64,000 nt of DNA from Gimesia maris (lineage in GTDB: Bacteria; Planctomycetota; Planctomycetia; Planctomycetales; Planctomycetaceae): the NCBI RefSeq assembly GCF_008298035.1, contig NZ_CP042910.1, forward strand, positions 7,750,001 to 7,814,000, in the 5' to 3' direction. Under the pieces are notes generated by a model that was given only the letters and a program-made list of their open reading frames with translations, was not told the DNA's origin and searched no databases. Of this stretch, positions 45,087 through 52,848 are shown in pieces; position 1 is the first letter of the stretch; each line of letters starts with the position of its first letter. The position numbers and the translations under genes are program-made.

Positions 45087-45249
45087 TTGACTAACAAATT
45101 GCGTGAACTACTTTTACTGGCAGAGAGGGGCAACTGACCCGCTCATCGAACACAGTCAACAATTTCCTCCGCTTCTTATCGAGGCGAGGATTTACAGCGC
45201 GGCAAGGAAAGCTGGGAGCTTTGAGGGGACCTTGCCGCGCTCTTTTTTG
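45087..45249 (+). ncRNA. Candidate small RNA with own promoter and terminator
   Basis: TTGACT (about 45088-45093) and TACTTT 16 nt later form a promoter-like pair, and a very strong terminator ends at 45248. The roughly 130 nt between contain no ORF with a ribosome site. It could instead be the tail of the HEAT-gene transcript. No known RNA family was recognised. Confidence 0.35.
45196..45248 (+). terminator. Strong intrinsic terminator upstream of the pilus cluster
   Basis: A perfect 12-bp stem AGCGCGGCAAGG (45196-45207) with CCTTGCCGCGCT (45230-45241) encloses a smaller AAAGCT/AGCTTT hairpin and is followed by TTTTTT (45243-45248). It isolates the pilus cluster from upstream transcription. 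Confidence 0.9.
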
Positions 45250-45367
45250 TCTTGGAACCATCTGGCTTGATGGTGCTGGATACTCAGATCGCGTGTACTG
45301 CTTCTGAAATGGTGGATAGCAGGGCCGCAGATCAGCACCCTCAAGCGGTATTACATTGGAAAAGCTC

Positions 45368-45970
45368 ATGGCAACCAGAAAACTGTGGTTGCAGCGATCC
45401 TGCCGCAACGGATTTACTCTGATTGAATCGCTGGTCTCTGTGACGATCACTGCGATTGCCGGAGCCGCTCTATTCTCTGCCATCGGTGCGTCCCTGGGCA
45501 CCTGTTACTCCGCTTTGAATCATAACATCGGAACCGGTCTCGCTGACCAGATGCTGGAAGAACTCGCCGCGGTCCGTTTTCCCCTCGCCAGTGACACCAG
45601 GCCCGGGTTTCAAAGTTCCCGGGAATACTTTGATGATCTGGATGACTACGACAGCTGGTCCTCTACACCACCGGAAAACAAACAGGGTTACTCGCTGGGC
45701 GGAGAACCTGTCACGATTCTGGAAAGATATCCGATTTCCCGTCCCAGCCTGCTGATACCGGATACCGGATTTTTAAACAGACTGACTCGAGAAGTGCTGG
45801 TGGAACGAATCCAGCCCGACAACGACGGCACAGGCTGGGTCGTGACTCAAACGAATACGAATTATCGCAGGGTCACCGTCACGATCAAACTGGCAATGAA
45901 TGCAGACTCACAAAGTCATGTAATTACGGAGGCAACAAGAATATTCAGTTATGTTCCACTTTCGCCCTGA
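45368..45970 (+). CDS. Prepilin-like protein (GspI/PilV-type minor pilin)
   Basis: 200 residues from ATG 45368; a TTG at 45356 is an alternative. A short basic leader ends in the prepilin peptidase site NG/FTLIES with Glu at +5 and a hydrophobic helix (LVSVTITAIAGAALFSAIG). The globular part is unlike known pilins except in general type. Minor pseudopilins form the tip of type IV pili or type II secretion pseudopili. The stop overlaps the next gene by 20 bp, so translation is probably coupled. Confidence 0.8.
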   Translation: MATRKLWLQRSCRNGFTLIESLVSVTITAIAGAALFSAIGASLGTCYSALNHNIGTGLADQMLEELAAVRFPLASDTRPGFQSSREYFDDLDDYDSWSSTPPENKQGYSLGGEPVTILERYPISRPSLLIPDTGFLNRLTREVLVERIQPDNDGTGWVVTQTNTNYRRVTVTIKLAMNADSQSHVITEATRIFSYVPLSP

Positions 45971-46880
45971 TAACCTGAAGGCTGCTGTGCCTGTGTTTTC
46001 AGAGGGTCCGTTCAATTCAAAACGGACTTGCGTACGTTGCTGCGCAGTTCGAAAAGAACATTTTTATCGTGGTTTCACACTCGTCGAGCTGCTGATGTCC
46101 ATGGCGATCTCTTCGATTCTGATTGTCGCGCTGGCAGGTATTGTCACCGCCACGCAGTCCGCCTGGCAGCATACGCGGGGAATTGAAGATTCCCAGGCGC
46201 AGATCAATGCGGCCTTTGATCGAATCAAACTGATGATCTCGCAGGCAGGCGTTTATCATGTCAGTGGGCAATCTCCGCGGGCCGGAATTGCGGTCGTCTC
46301 TAATTCCTGGAACAGCATTGATATTCCCAACACACTGGTAGTCTGGTCCGGAGGACGTAACGGCGGTCTCAGCGAACAGGGGACGATCACACGTCTGCCT
46401 GAACTGAGTGAAATTCTGATCTATACAGTCGATCCGGCAGACCCACACAACCTGATTGAAATCGCGTTTCCCAATGCCGGTACCACAATTGATTTTAACA
46501 GTTCGTCCTTCAACAACACGATCCGCTCCGCCATTCAATCGAGCCAGGCGGAATCTGCGTTGTTGAGCAATCGGATTAAATGCAGTCAGTATGTCCTCGG
46601 CGGAAATCCCTGGGGACCAATCGCTGGAAATGTTTTTTTCAGCCTGGTTAAAACTCCCAGCGATTCCAGCTTGAGCAGTGTTTCACCCGGAACGGCTGAC
46701 TGGATGAATCTTTCCTGGCCTCAGGGGACCGCCAGTGCCAGCAGCGGACTGCGTCAGGTAACCGTTAACTGCGAAGTGCAATTCGAAACTGCAGAACAGA
46801 CAGAATGGAATGAAATCAATTCCACATCTGCCTTGCCATTTTTTGCATCCGGTTCGAGGTACTATGCATACACACCATAA
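45951..46880 (+). CDS. Prepilin-like protein (GspJ/PilW-type minor pilin)
   Basis: 309 residues. The leader is long (about 41 residues) and ends in RG/FTLVELL with Glu at +5, then a hydrophobic helix SMAISSILIVALAGIVTAT. The large head has PELSEILIYTVDPADPHNL. An internal start nearer the leader would be possible but none has a clear ribosome site. It overlaps both neighbours, consistent with a tightly coupled operon. Confidence 0.78.
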   Translation: MFHFRPDNLKAAVPVFSEGPFNSKRTCVRCCAVRKEHFYRGFTLVELLMSMAISSILIVALAGIVTATQSAWQHTRGIEDSQAQINAAFDRIKLMISQAGVYHVSGQSPRAGIAVVSNSWNSIDIPNTLVVWSGGRNGGLSEQGTITRLPELSEILIYTVDPADPHNLIEIAFPNAGTTIDFNSSSFNNTIRSAIQSSQAESALLSNRIKCSQYVLGGNPWGPIAGNVFFSLVKTPSDSSLSSVSPGTADWMNLSWPQGTASASSGLRQVTVNCEVQFETAEQTEWNEINSTSALPFFASGSRYYAYTP

Positions 46881-48831
46881 AGCAAAGCAGCTACGAAGTC
46901 AGAAAGCGGGCAATGAAAGTCATCGTCGGCAGTGGCTGACGGTGCGCACTTCGCGCGCGGGGATCTCGATGATCCTGGTGATGTTCGCTTTAAGTATGTC
47001 GCTTGTGTTGACCTACTCCTTTATCCAGACCCAGAGCGTACTCACCCAGGTTACCGAAAATGGTTCGAGACGCGATCTGGCAATGAATGCCGCCCGGGCA
47101 GGAATGACGGACGCTTTGAATCGTTTGAATTCACTGGAATGGACCGGGGTCAATGACCAGTACCAGCGCACGTTTTTCTCTGACTCGGATGGAGACAGTA
47201 CTTACTCTATTTCCTTTGAAACAATCGGGGATTCCATTGGTTCCGTTCTGGAACTCAAAGTCCACTCACTGGGTGCCTGGACATCAGCTGCCAACAGCAA
47301 CATGCGATCCGAATATCTGATCACGGCAAAAATGCGACTGGTTCCCAGGCTGGCAGGCCGCTCAATATTACCGGGTGACGCGGCGGAAGCCACCGATCAA
47401 ACGGCAAACTCGGGAGACTTCGATCAGATCCGGCAATACGCGTTATTTGCCGAAACAGGTTCCAGTTCACTCATTCTGGATCCCTGCGACCGCATTGATG
47501 GCAATATCTGGCTCTACGATAACCTGGTACTGTACGAGGACCCTGCCTGGAGTTCGTCTGTACGGGAAGAGTTCCTGGAAGACGTGGGAAAACGGTTTGT
47601 ATCCATTCCAGCAGGTTCCAGCAGTCTTTCGGAGGCCACTGTTTCGTATCCCCATCCCATCGCGGGATCTGTGACCTATTATGACTACCCTTCTTCTTCC
47701 AGCCGTAGAGATTTGTCAGATCTCAAACTGCACTGGTCGACCACGAATAACCGACTGCGGATTCCCAGTTCTGATTTTTCTGCATTCTCCAGCTATCGAC
47801 TGTATGAGGGCGGCCCGCTCTATCAGGCAGTTTCACTGAATTCCTCATTATATAATGTGACCTTGAAGCCGACTGCAGCCAACCCTCTGGGCATCTTCTA
47901 CCGCAGTGGAAGCCTCAATGTTTATGACAATGTTGTCATTCAGGGAACACTGGTCGCAACGTCAAAAATCACATTCCACGGCAAAGGTATCCACGTTACC
48001 TCCTTCAACTGGAAAGGCGCTGACGGGGGATCACTGGTTCGCGATGCAGATCGCTGGCCGAGGCTGCCAACTGTCGTAGCCGATGACATTGAATTTATCC
48101 GCGAAACACAAACCACACTCGAAGGAGCAGTCGTATGTCAGGGAGACGTCAGCGGTGCCGGCGGCTCCGTCGATTATGCGAACGTTTCTAACATCACCTA
48201 CACGGGCACTGCCACGGCGACTTCGATCGAACAGCCTTATAGCACAGTGACGCTCCAGGAATACAGGCTGCTCGACCTGATTTCCGCCAATGGAAAATAT
48301 GCGATCTGGCTCGAAACAACGGGAACCGGGCAAACCGGAGCGACCGGATCCTGGTATCCCATCACCGGTGTGGACAGTGCACACCAGCAGGTAACGGTAC
48401 GCGGTGAAATTGATATCGCCTCGCCCACCGGCTACGAGATCAAACGGCACAAGCAGGAACTGACACAAATTCGTGGTCCCATTTGTGCTGAAACATTTAA
48501 TTTTAACCGTCTCGATGAATGGGTGCTCTCCAGCTCGTACTGGTATGACCGTAAACAAAAATGGGACTACGATAATAATCTGCGGCGTTATTTCGGCTAT
48601 TCGGAACTCGGATTCAGTGAGTGGCTGGAGAACCCTTACAACTTTACGGGTTGGGGCTCGTACTACCAGTCGTATGGACTCAGCCTGGAGCCCACCCTGC
48701 ATATTCAACATTTGAAAGACCAGGAATATCGCTGGGAACCACCCTTATTTCAGCCTTTTGATGGTGGAGAGACGACTCCGGAGCTCTCCGGGTATCGCTG
48801 GTCGCTGATCGACTGGAAAGAGACGCAATAG
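46864..48831 (+). CDS. Large GspK/PilX-like prepilin-type protein
   Basis: 655 residues from ATG 46864 (GAGG upstream), overlapping the previous gene by 17 bp. A basic leader of about 33 residues ends RAG before the hydrophobic ISMILVMFALSMSLVLTYSF. The Glu at +5 is missing, as in GspK and PilX, which sit at the pilus tip. The long head (over 600 residues) is rich in Ser/Thr/Tyr and looks beta-rich (polymer-forming cytoskeletal-like turns GSLNVYDNVVIQGTLVATSKI). It is much larger than GspK (about 320). An adhesive tip is possible but unproven. Confidence 0.65.
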   Translation: MHTHHKAKQLRSQKAGNESHRRQWLTVRTSRAGISMILVMFALSMSLVLTYSFIQTQSVLTQVTENGSRRDLAMNAARAGMTDALNRLNSLEWTGVNDQYQRTFFSDSDGDSTYSISFETIGDSIGSVLELKVHSLGAWTSAANSNMRSEYLITAKMRLVPRLAGRSILPGDAAEATDQTANSGDFDQIRQYALFAETGSSSLILDPCDRIDGNIWLYDNLVLYEDPAWSSSVREEFLEDVGKRFVSIPAGSSSLSEATVSYPHPIAGSVTYYDYPSSSSRRDLSDLKLHWSTTNNRLRIPSSDFSAFSSYRLYEGGPLYQAVSLNSSLYNVTLKPTAANPLGIFYRSGSLNVYDNVVIQGTLVATSKITFHGKGIHVTSFNWKGADGGSLVRDADRWPRLPTVVADDIEFIRETQTTLEGAVVCQGDVSGAGGSVDYANVSNITYTGTATATSIEQPYSTVTLQEYRLLDLISANGKYAIWLETTGTGQTGATGSWYPITGVDSAHQQVTVRGEIDIASPTGYEIKRHKQELTQIRGPICAETFNFNRLDEWVLSSSYWYDRKQKWDYDNNLRRYFGYSELGFSEWLENPYNFTGWGSYYQSYGLSLEPTLHIQHLKDQEYRWEPPLFQPFDGGETTPELSGYRWSLIDWKETQ

Positions 48832-48849
48832 TTTTATTTGTGAGATCAG

Positions 48850-49476
48850 ATGCAACACCATGATCGAAAATATCGGCACAGCGGCATGTCTCCTTTGGAA
48901 AGGAGGAGACCCACAGAAATCCTGCGCGCCGATCGAGACGGTTTCACACTGGTCGAACTGATGATTGTGGTACTTCTGCTTTCCATTCTGGCAACCGTAT
49001 CACTGGTCTCAACAGACAGCAGTGGTGCGCTGGCCCTGGATGCCACCGCACGCATGCTGGTGGCTGATTTGCATCTTGCACGAAACCACGCCATTAAATT
49101 CAATTCCGAATACAAAGTCGATTTTGATCTCAATGCACAAACCTATGAAATACTGCATACCGGCTCCGGGGATTTACCGGTTCCCAAAAACAACCTTGCA
49201 GGATCAGCCGCCGATCCAGACCGCTACCTCAAACAGATACAGATCGATTCTCTGAATCTGCCCGGGCAGGCGGTACTCAGGCAGATCAAATTGAAAACAT
49301 CAGATTCAGCGGTCAGCGACCTTACATTTGGCCCGATGGGCGGCACGGGCCCTGCACGCAACGAAGATACAGTGCTGATGTTAACTACTCAAAAAAACGG
49401 AAATACGTTTTACATCCTCATCACCGTTTCCTGGGTCACAGGCCAGGCGTGGGTGGATGAGATTCAGACATTATAA
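48850..49476 (+). CDS. Prepilin-like protein (GspH/FimT-type)
   Basis: 208 residues. Leader of about 30 residues, cleavage site DG/FTLVELMIV with Glu at +5, hydrophobic helix VVLLLSILATVSLVS. The region after the helix, with ARMLVADLHLARNHAIKFNSEYKVDFD, is the classic GspH/FimT pattern. It is the last of four pilin-like genes; none of the four looks like a major pilin (GspG/PilA). Confidence 0.82.
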   Translation: MQHHDRKYRHSGMSPLERRRPTEILRADRDGFTLVELMIVVLLLSILATVSLVSTDSSGALALDATARMLVADLHLARNHAIKFNSEYKVDFDLNAQTYEILHTGSGDLPVPKNNLAGSAADPDRYLKQIQIDSLNLPGQAVLRQIKLKTSDSAVSDLTFGPMGGTGPARNEDTVLMLTTQKNGNTFYILITVSWVTGQAWVDEIQTL

Positions 49477-49514
49477 CACCAGGCGATTCATTTACTGAAA
49501 ACGAAACTGAAAAC

Positions 49515-50585
49515 ATGATTTCAATCAAACGATCACAATACAGTCCCATCGGTTTACAGCTGGGCCCGAATTCCGTGACCCTCGTTCAACTGACCGGGCC
49601 GCGCAATAATCGCGTGGTACATGCAATTGCGCAGGAACAGTTTGACTTTGACGATAAACTGACGCTCGATGAACGTGATGCGAAAATCGCTGGGGAAATC
49701 CGTCGAATTCTTTCCGATCATCATTTTAAAGGTCGCCGCGCAATCAGCTGCCTGGGCTCACAGGAACTGTTCATTCAGAATATTCGATTACCACAGCTGC
49801 CGACTGAGGAACTCACAAAAGTGGTTGCCTGGGAAGCAGAAGAACGTCTGCCTTATCCCGTGGTCGACGCAGAAATCCGTCATTTGCCCGCCGGTCAGGT
49901 GCGACAGGAAGCCAATACCAAACAGGAAGTCATCCTACTGGCCTGCCATAAGGGAATTCTGGAACGTCATCTGAATCTCCTGGAGCAGTCCGGTTTAAAT
50001 GCCGTTGCCATTGATGTGGAACCTTCGGCAACTCTGAGGTGTTTTCATGGCGGCGCGCGGGGTGCCCATTCGAATTCTGCCAACTGTTATCTGAATTTTG
50101 GCGAAGCGGCCACAACCGTCATATTTGCAGATCAGCAAAATGTGCTGTTTCTGAAGTACATCATGCAGGGCAGCAATCACCTCGATCGCGCGGTCGCCGA
50201 CAATCTGGACCTGCCGCTTTCCGAAGCGATTCGCATGCGAAATATCGTCACCAATTCCACATCACTGGATGCCAGTGATGAACTGCACCGGTCGGTCATC
50301 GATTCGATTCGATCACTGCTGGAATCGATCAGCACCGAAATTGAAAACTGTCTGCGCTATTACAAAGTGACCTTCCGCGGGAAAAAACTGAATCAGTTGA
50401 TCGTCACAGGCAATGAATGCAGTCCCTGGCTGATTGACTTTCTTTCAGAACGATTAAATACCGATTGCGAAATGGGCAACCCCTTTGAAAGCCTGGAACG
50501 CTGGCCGATTTCCACATCCATTCTGGAACGTCCCGGCAGATGGACTACGGCGCTGGGCCTGGCCATGAAAGAAAAAACGATTTAG
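49515..50585 (+). CDS. pilM: Type IV pilus assembly protein PilM
   Basis: 356 residues with the actin-like PilM fold: IGLQLGPNSVTLVQL, RRAISCLGSQELFIQNIRLPQLP, VVAWEAEERLPYPV, AIDVEPSATLRCF and YLNFGEAATTVIFA. PilM sits on the cytoplasmic side and binds the N-terminal tail of PilN. The next gene continues directly. Confidence 0.9.
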   Translation: MISIKRSQYSPIGLQLGPNSVTLVQLTGPRNNRVVHAIAQEQFDFDDKLTLDERDAKIAGEIRRILSDHHFKGRRAISCLGSQELFIQNIRLPQLPTEELTKVVAWEAEERLPYPVVDAEIRHLPAGQVRQEANTKQEVILLACHKGILERHLNLLEQSGLNAVAIDVEPSATLRCFHGGARGAHSNSANCYLNFGEAATTVIFADQQNVLFLKYIMQGSNHLDRAVADNLDLPLSEAIRMRNIVTNSTSLDASDELHRSVIDSIRSLLESISTEIENCLRYYKVTFRGKKLNQLIVTGNECSPWLIDFLSERLNTDCEMGNPFESLERWPISTSILERPGRWTTALGLAMKEKTI

Positions 50586-50683
50586 AACCGGAACCCGGTC
50601 AACACAACATTACAGACAACCTGATTGAAACAAACGGACGTGTAAATCAGACGATTCGAAAAGACCCCGCTAAGGGCGAGAAT

Positions 50684-51424
50684 ATGATACCTGAAATTGA
50701 TTTTTTACCAGCCAGCTATCGCGAAGTCAGGAGGCGGCAACGAAACCGCATCTGGCGAAGAACGATCGTGTTGATTTTTCTGACACTGGTCACCCTGAGT
50801 ACGGTGCGCCAGCGCGAAATTCAACATCAGCTGCAGACGAAAAAAGAAGCACTGGAAAAACGGGCACAGTTGATGAACGAGCAACTGGAAGACCCCACAC
50901 AACTGACTCTCCAGATTCAACAGACCGACATTCGGGCCGATCTGCTGGCAGGCCTGCAACTGGACGAATCGCCGGCGCAGCTGCTGAATATGATCAGCCA
51001 CGCTTTGCCTCAGTACGTTTCCCTGAATGAATTTCAGTTCACGTTTGAAAAAATTTCTGTCAAAGAAGATACACAGGCTAAAAAAAGTCCACCCCAAAAA
51101 CCGGAAAACGAACAACCGGAACTGGTGGATCTGAAATACCTGCAGGGGCTGCGCGCCAGGGAAAACCTGGTTGTCAGTCTGCAGGGAATCTCACCAGACC
51201 ACCTTTCCATTTCCCGATTTATGTCAAATCTGGATCAGATCGGCGTCTTCAGAGAAATCGACCTGATTCAGTCGAATGAAACCATGTTTGAGGGGCAAAC
51301 CCTGCGGGTGTTTCGACTCAGAATGGTCGTGAATTCACCTGGTATGTATCTCCCGAAAATTGATACGCATTTAACCGCCGGTCTGGATCGCTGGATCACG
51401 GCAGGAGGCTTGTTCCATGAATGA
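50684..51424 (+). CDS. pilN: PilN-like inner-membrane assembly protein
   Basis: 246 residues from ATG 50684; the frame is open upstream to an ATG at 50540 inside pilM, but MIPEIDFLPASY is the typical PilN start that binds PilM. One membrane span (TIVLIFLTLVTLSTV, about 26-40) is followed by a coiled coil (QLQTKKEALEKRAQLMNEQLE) and a ferredoxin-like periplasmic domain. There is no separate ribosome site of note apart from AAGGGCGAG. It overlaps the pilO start by eight bp. Confidence 0.85.
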   Translation: MIPEIDFLPASYREVRRRQRNRIWRRTIVLIFLTLVTLSTVRQREIQHQLQTKKEALEKRAQLMNEQLEDPTQLTLQIQQTDIRADLLAGLQLDESPAQLLNMISHALPQYVSLNEFQFTFEKISVKEDTQAKKSPPQKPENEQPELVDLKYLQGLRARENLVVSLQGISPDHLSISRFMSNLDQIGVFREIDLIQSNETMFEGQTLRVFRLRMVVNSPGMYLPKIDTHLTAGLDRWITAGGLFHE

Positions 51425-52025
51425 TAAATTACGTCGCGACAGTTTGATTACCATTATTGGCCTGTCCGTAGTTGTGGCTCTGTTTACCTTTGTCGTTTAT
51501 TTGCCCGGCCTGAAAAGCAAACAGCGGCTGAACCAGGAAATCGAAGATTATCATCAGAAAATCTCTGCCATTCCAGCCAAGGTGAAGCAGCTGGAGGAAC
51601 TGCATCAGCAGCTTGATCAACGTATCGCATTCATCAATCGCCTCAGCCAGAGAATTCCTGTCGGCAAAGACACGCACCAGGTACTGCAACGCGTTGCTTT
51701 GCTGGCAAAAACGGCTTCGCTCACCGTTTCAGAATTGAATCCGGGCGAGACGGCAGAACATGCCACCTATATCAGGCAGCCTTTTAAATTGAGTATCAGT
51801 GGTCACTACTCGGGGCTCCTGCAGTTTCTGAATGAGCTGGACAAAGAAAAACGCGTGTTTACCGTCAATCAGGTCTCACTCATCAAACAAAATGGAGATT
51901 CTGCGGGACTTATCAAGGGAACCATAGACCTGTCGGTTTACGCATTACGCGAGAACCAGAGGGATTATTCTGATTTTTCCGAAAATAGGGTTAGCAAGAC
52001 GTTTCTTTCGGCCGATAAGAGATAA
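51417..52025 (+). CDS. pilO: PilO-like inner-membrane assembly protein
   Basis: 202 residues. N-terminal span ITIIGLSVVVALFTFVVYLPGL, a coiled coil (QRLNQEIEDYHQKISAIPAKVKQL) and a PilO/GspM-type domain (FKLSISGHYSGLLQFLNELDKEKRVFTV). PilN and PilO form the alignment complex linking the motor to the secretin. The ATG lies in ATGAATGA, overlapping pilN, so expression is probably coupled. Confidence 0.87.
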   Translation: MNDKLRRDSLITIIGLSVVVALFTFVVYLPGLKSKQRLNQEIEDYHQKISAIPAKVKQLEELHQQLDQRIAFINRLSQRIPVGKDTHQVLQRVALLAKTASLTVSELNPGETAEHATYIRQPFKLSISGHYSGLLQFLNELDKEKRVFTVNQVSLIKQNGDSAGLIKGTIDLSVYALRENQRDYSDFSENRVSKTFLSADKR

Positions 52026-52132
52026 GGGTGCACTCTGATTCAAGTTGCTCTCAGACTGTTCCTCGTGAAAAACAGTTTAGGCCAGTTGATGTAACTTCAG
52101 GTCTCTTATGGATTTAAAGTGGTGATTCACGC

Positions 52133-52789
52133 GTGAAAACTTTCAGTGAACAACTTATACACGATTTAAAAGTAAGCTGGCAGAAGACACTCATATTGAG
52201 TCTGTTGCTACTGGTAGGGATCTATTTCTGGATTCCACCACTCTATCGTGCCATTCGAGGAAGCGCGAGTGCGTCGAGCGCTTCGGCCAGGACCACTGTA
52301 AAAGAAATTCCTCAACGTCCTCCTGTGAAAACGGAAATGAGTTTTGCACAGAGTGAACCGGCGGACGAACCACGTCATTCCTGGGAAAAATTTGATACGT
52401 TAATGCAGACCGATCCGCTCGTGCAGTCGGTGCAGATGGGAGCAATGCAGAAGAATCCGTTTGAGGTCGACCGGGATCAATTCTCGCCTCCCGTTCTGTT
52501 TGCTGAAGAGCCCCGAGAACCGGTTCAGGCTCCTAAGAAGAGCACACCCAAGCCTGCACCGGTACTGCCTGAAGATCTGGTTTTGAAAACCACCATCATC
52601 GGTAAAACTCGTAAAGCCGCAATCATCAATAACAAACTGTACTACGAAGGCAAATCATTTGAGCACAACGAGTCGACTTACGTTTTGGAGCAGGTCGCTG
52701 CACGGAATGTGATCTTGAGCCAGGGGACTCACAAGTTTGAACTGAAAATTCAAAATGACCCTTCCGCTTTTATTAAATATGAACAATAA
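52133..52789 (+). CDS. PilP/GspB-like membrane protein
   Basis: 218 residues starting at GTG 52133. One span (LILSLLLLVGIYFWIPPLY), a Pro/Ser-rich linker, a KNPFEVDRDQF segment, and a C-terminal domain LVLKTTIIGKTRKAAIINNKLYYEG with ILSQGTHKFELKI. This resembles the homology region of PilP, GspC and GspB that binds the secretin. PilP is normally a lipoprotein, and this one has a transmembrane anchor instead. The position between pilO and the secretin agrees with the call. Confidence 0.72.
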   Translation: MKTFSEQLIHDLKVSWQKTLILSLLLLVGIYFWIPPLYRAIRGSASASSASARTTVKEIPQRPPVKTEMSFAQSEPADEPRHSWEKFDTLMQTDPLVQSVQMGAMQKNPFEVDRDQFSPPVLFAEEPREPVQAPKKSTPKPAPVLPEDLVLKTTIIGKTRKAAIINNKLYYEGKSFEHNESTYVLEQVAARNVILSQGTHKFELKIQNDPSAFIKYEQ

Positions 52790-52848
52790 CAGTTCGCATC
52801 ACTGGCTGATTTAGATTGATTCGAACGATCATGGATGATGGTCGAAAC

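Noticed and set aside
45145-45165. GACTGTGTTC (minus strand) as a remnant of the 68-bp element arm
   Set aside because: Only about 11 bases match, and no GCGTCTC core follows at the right distance.
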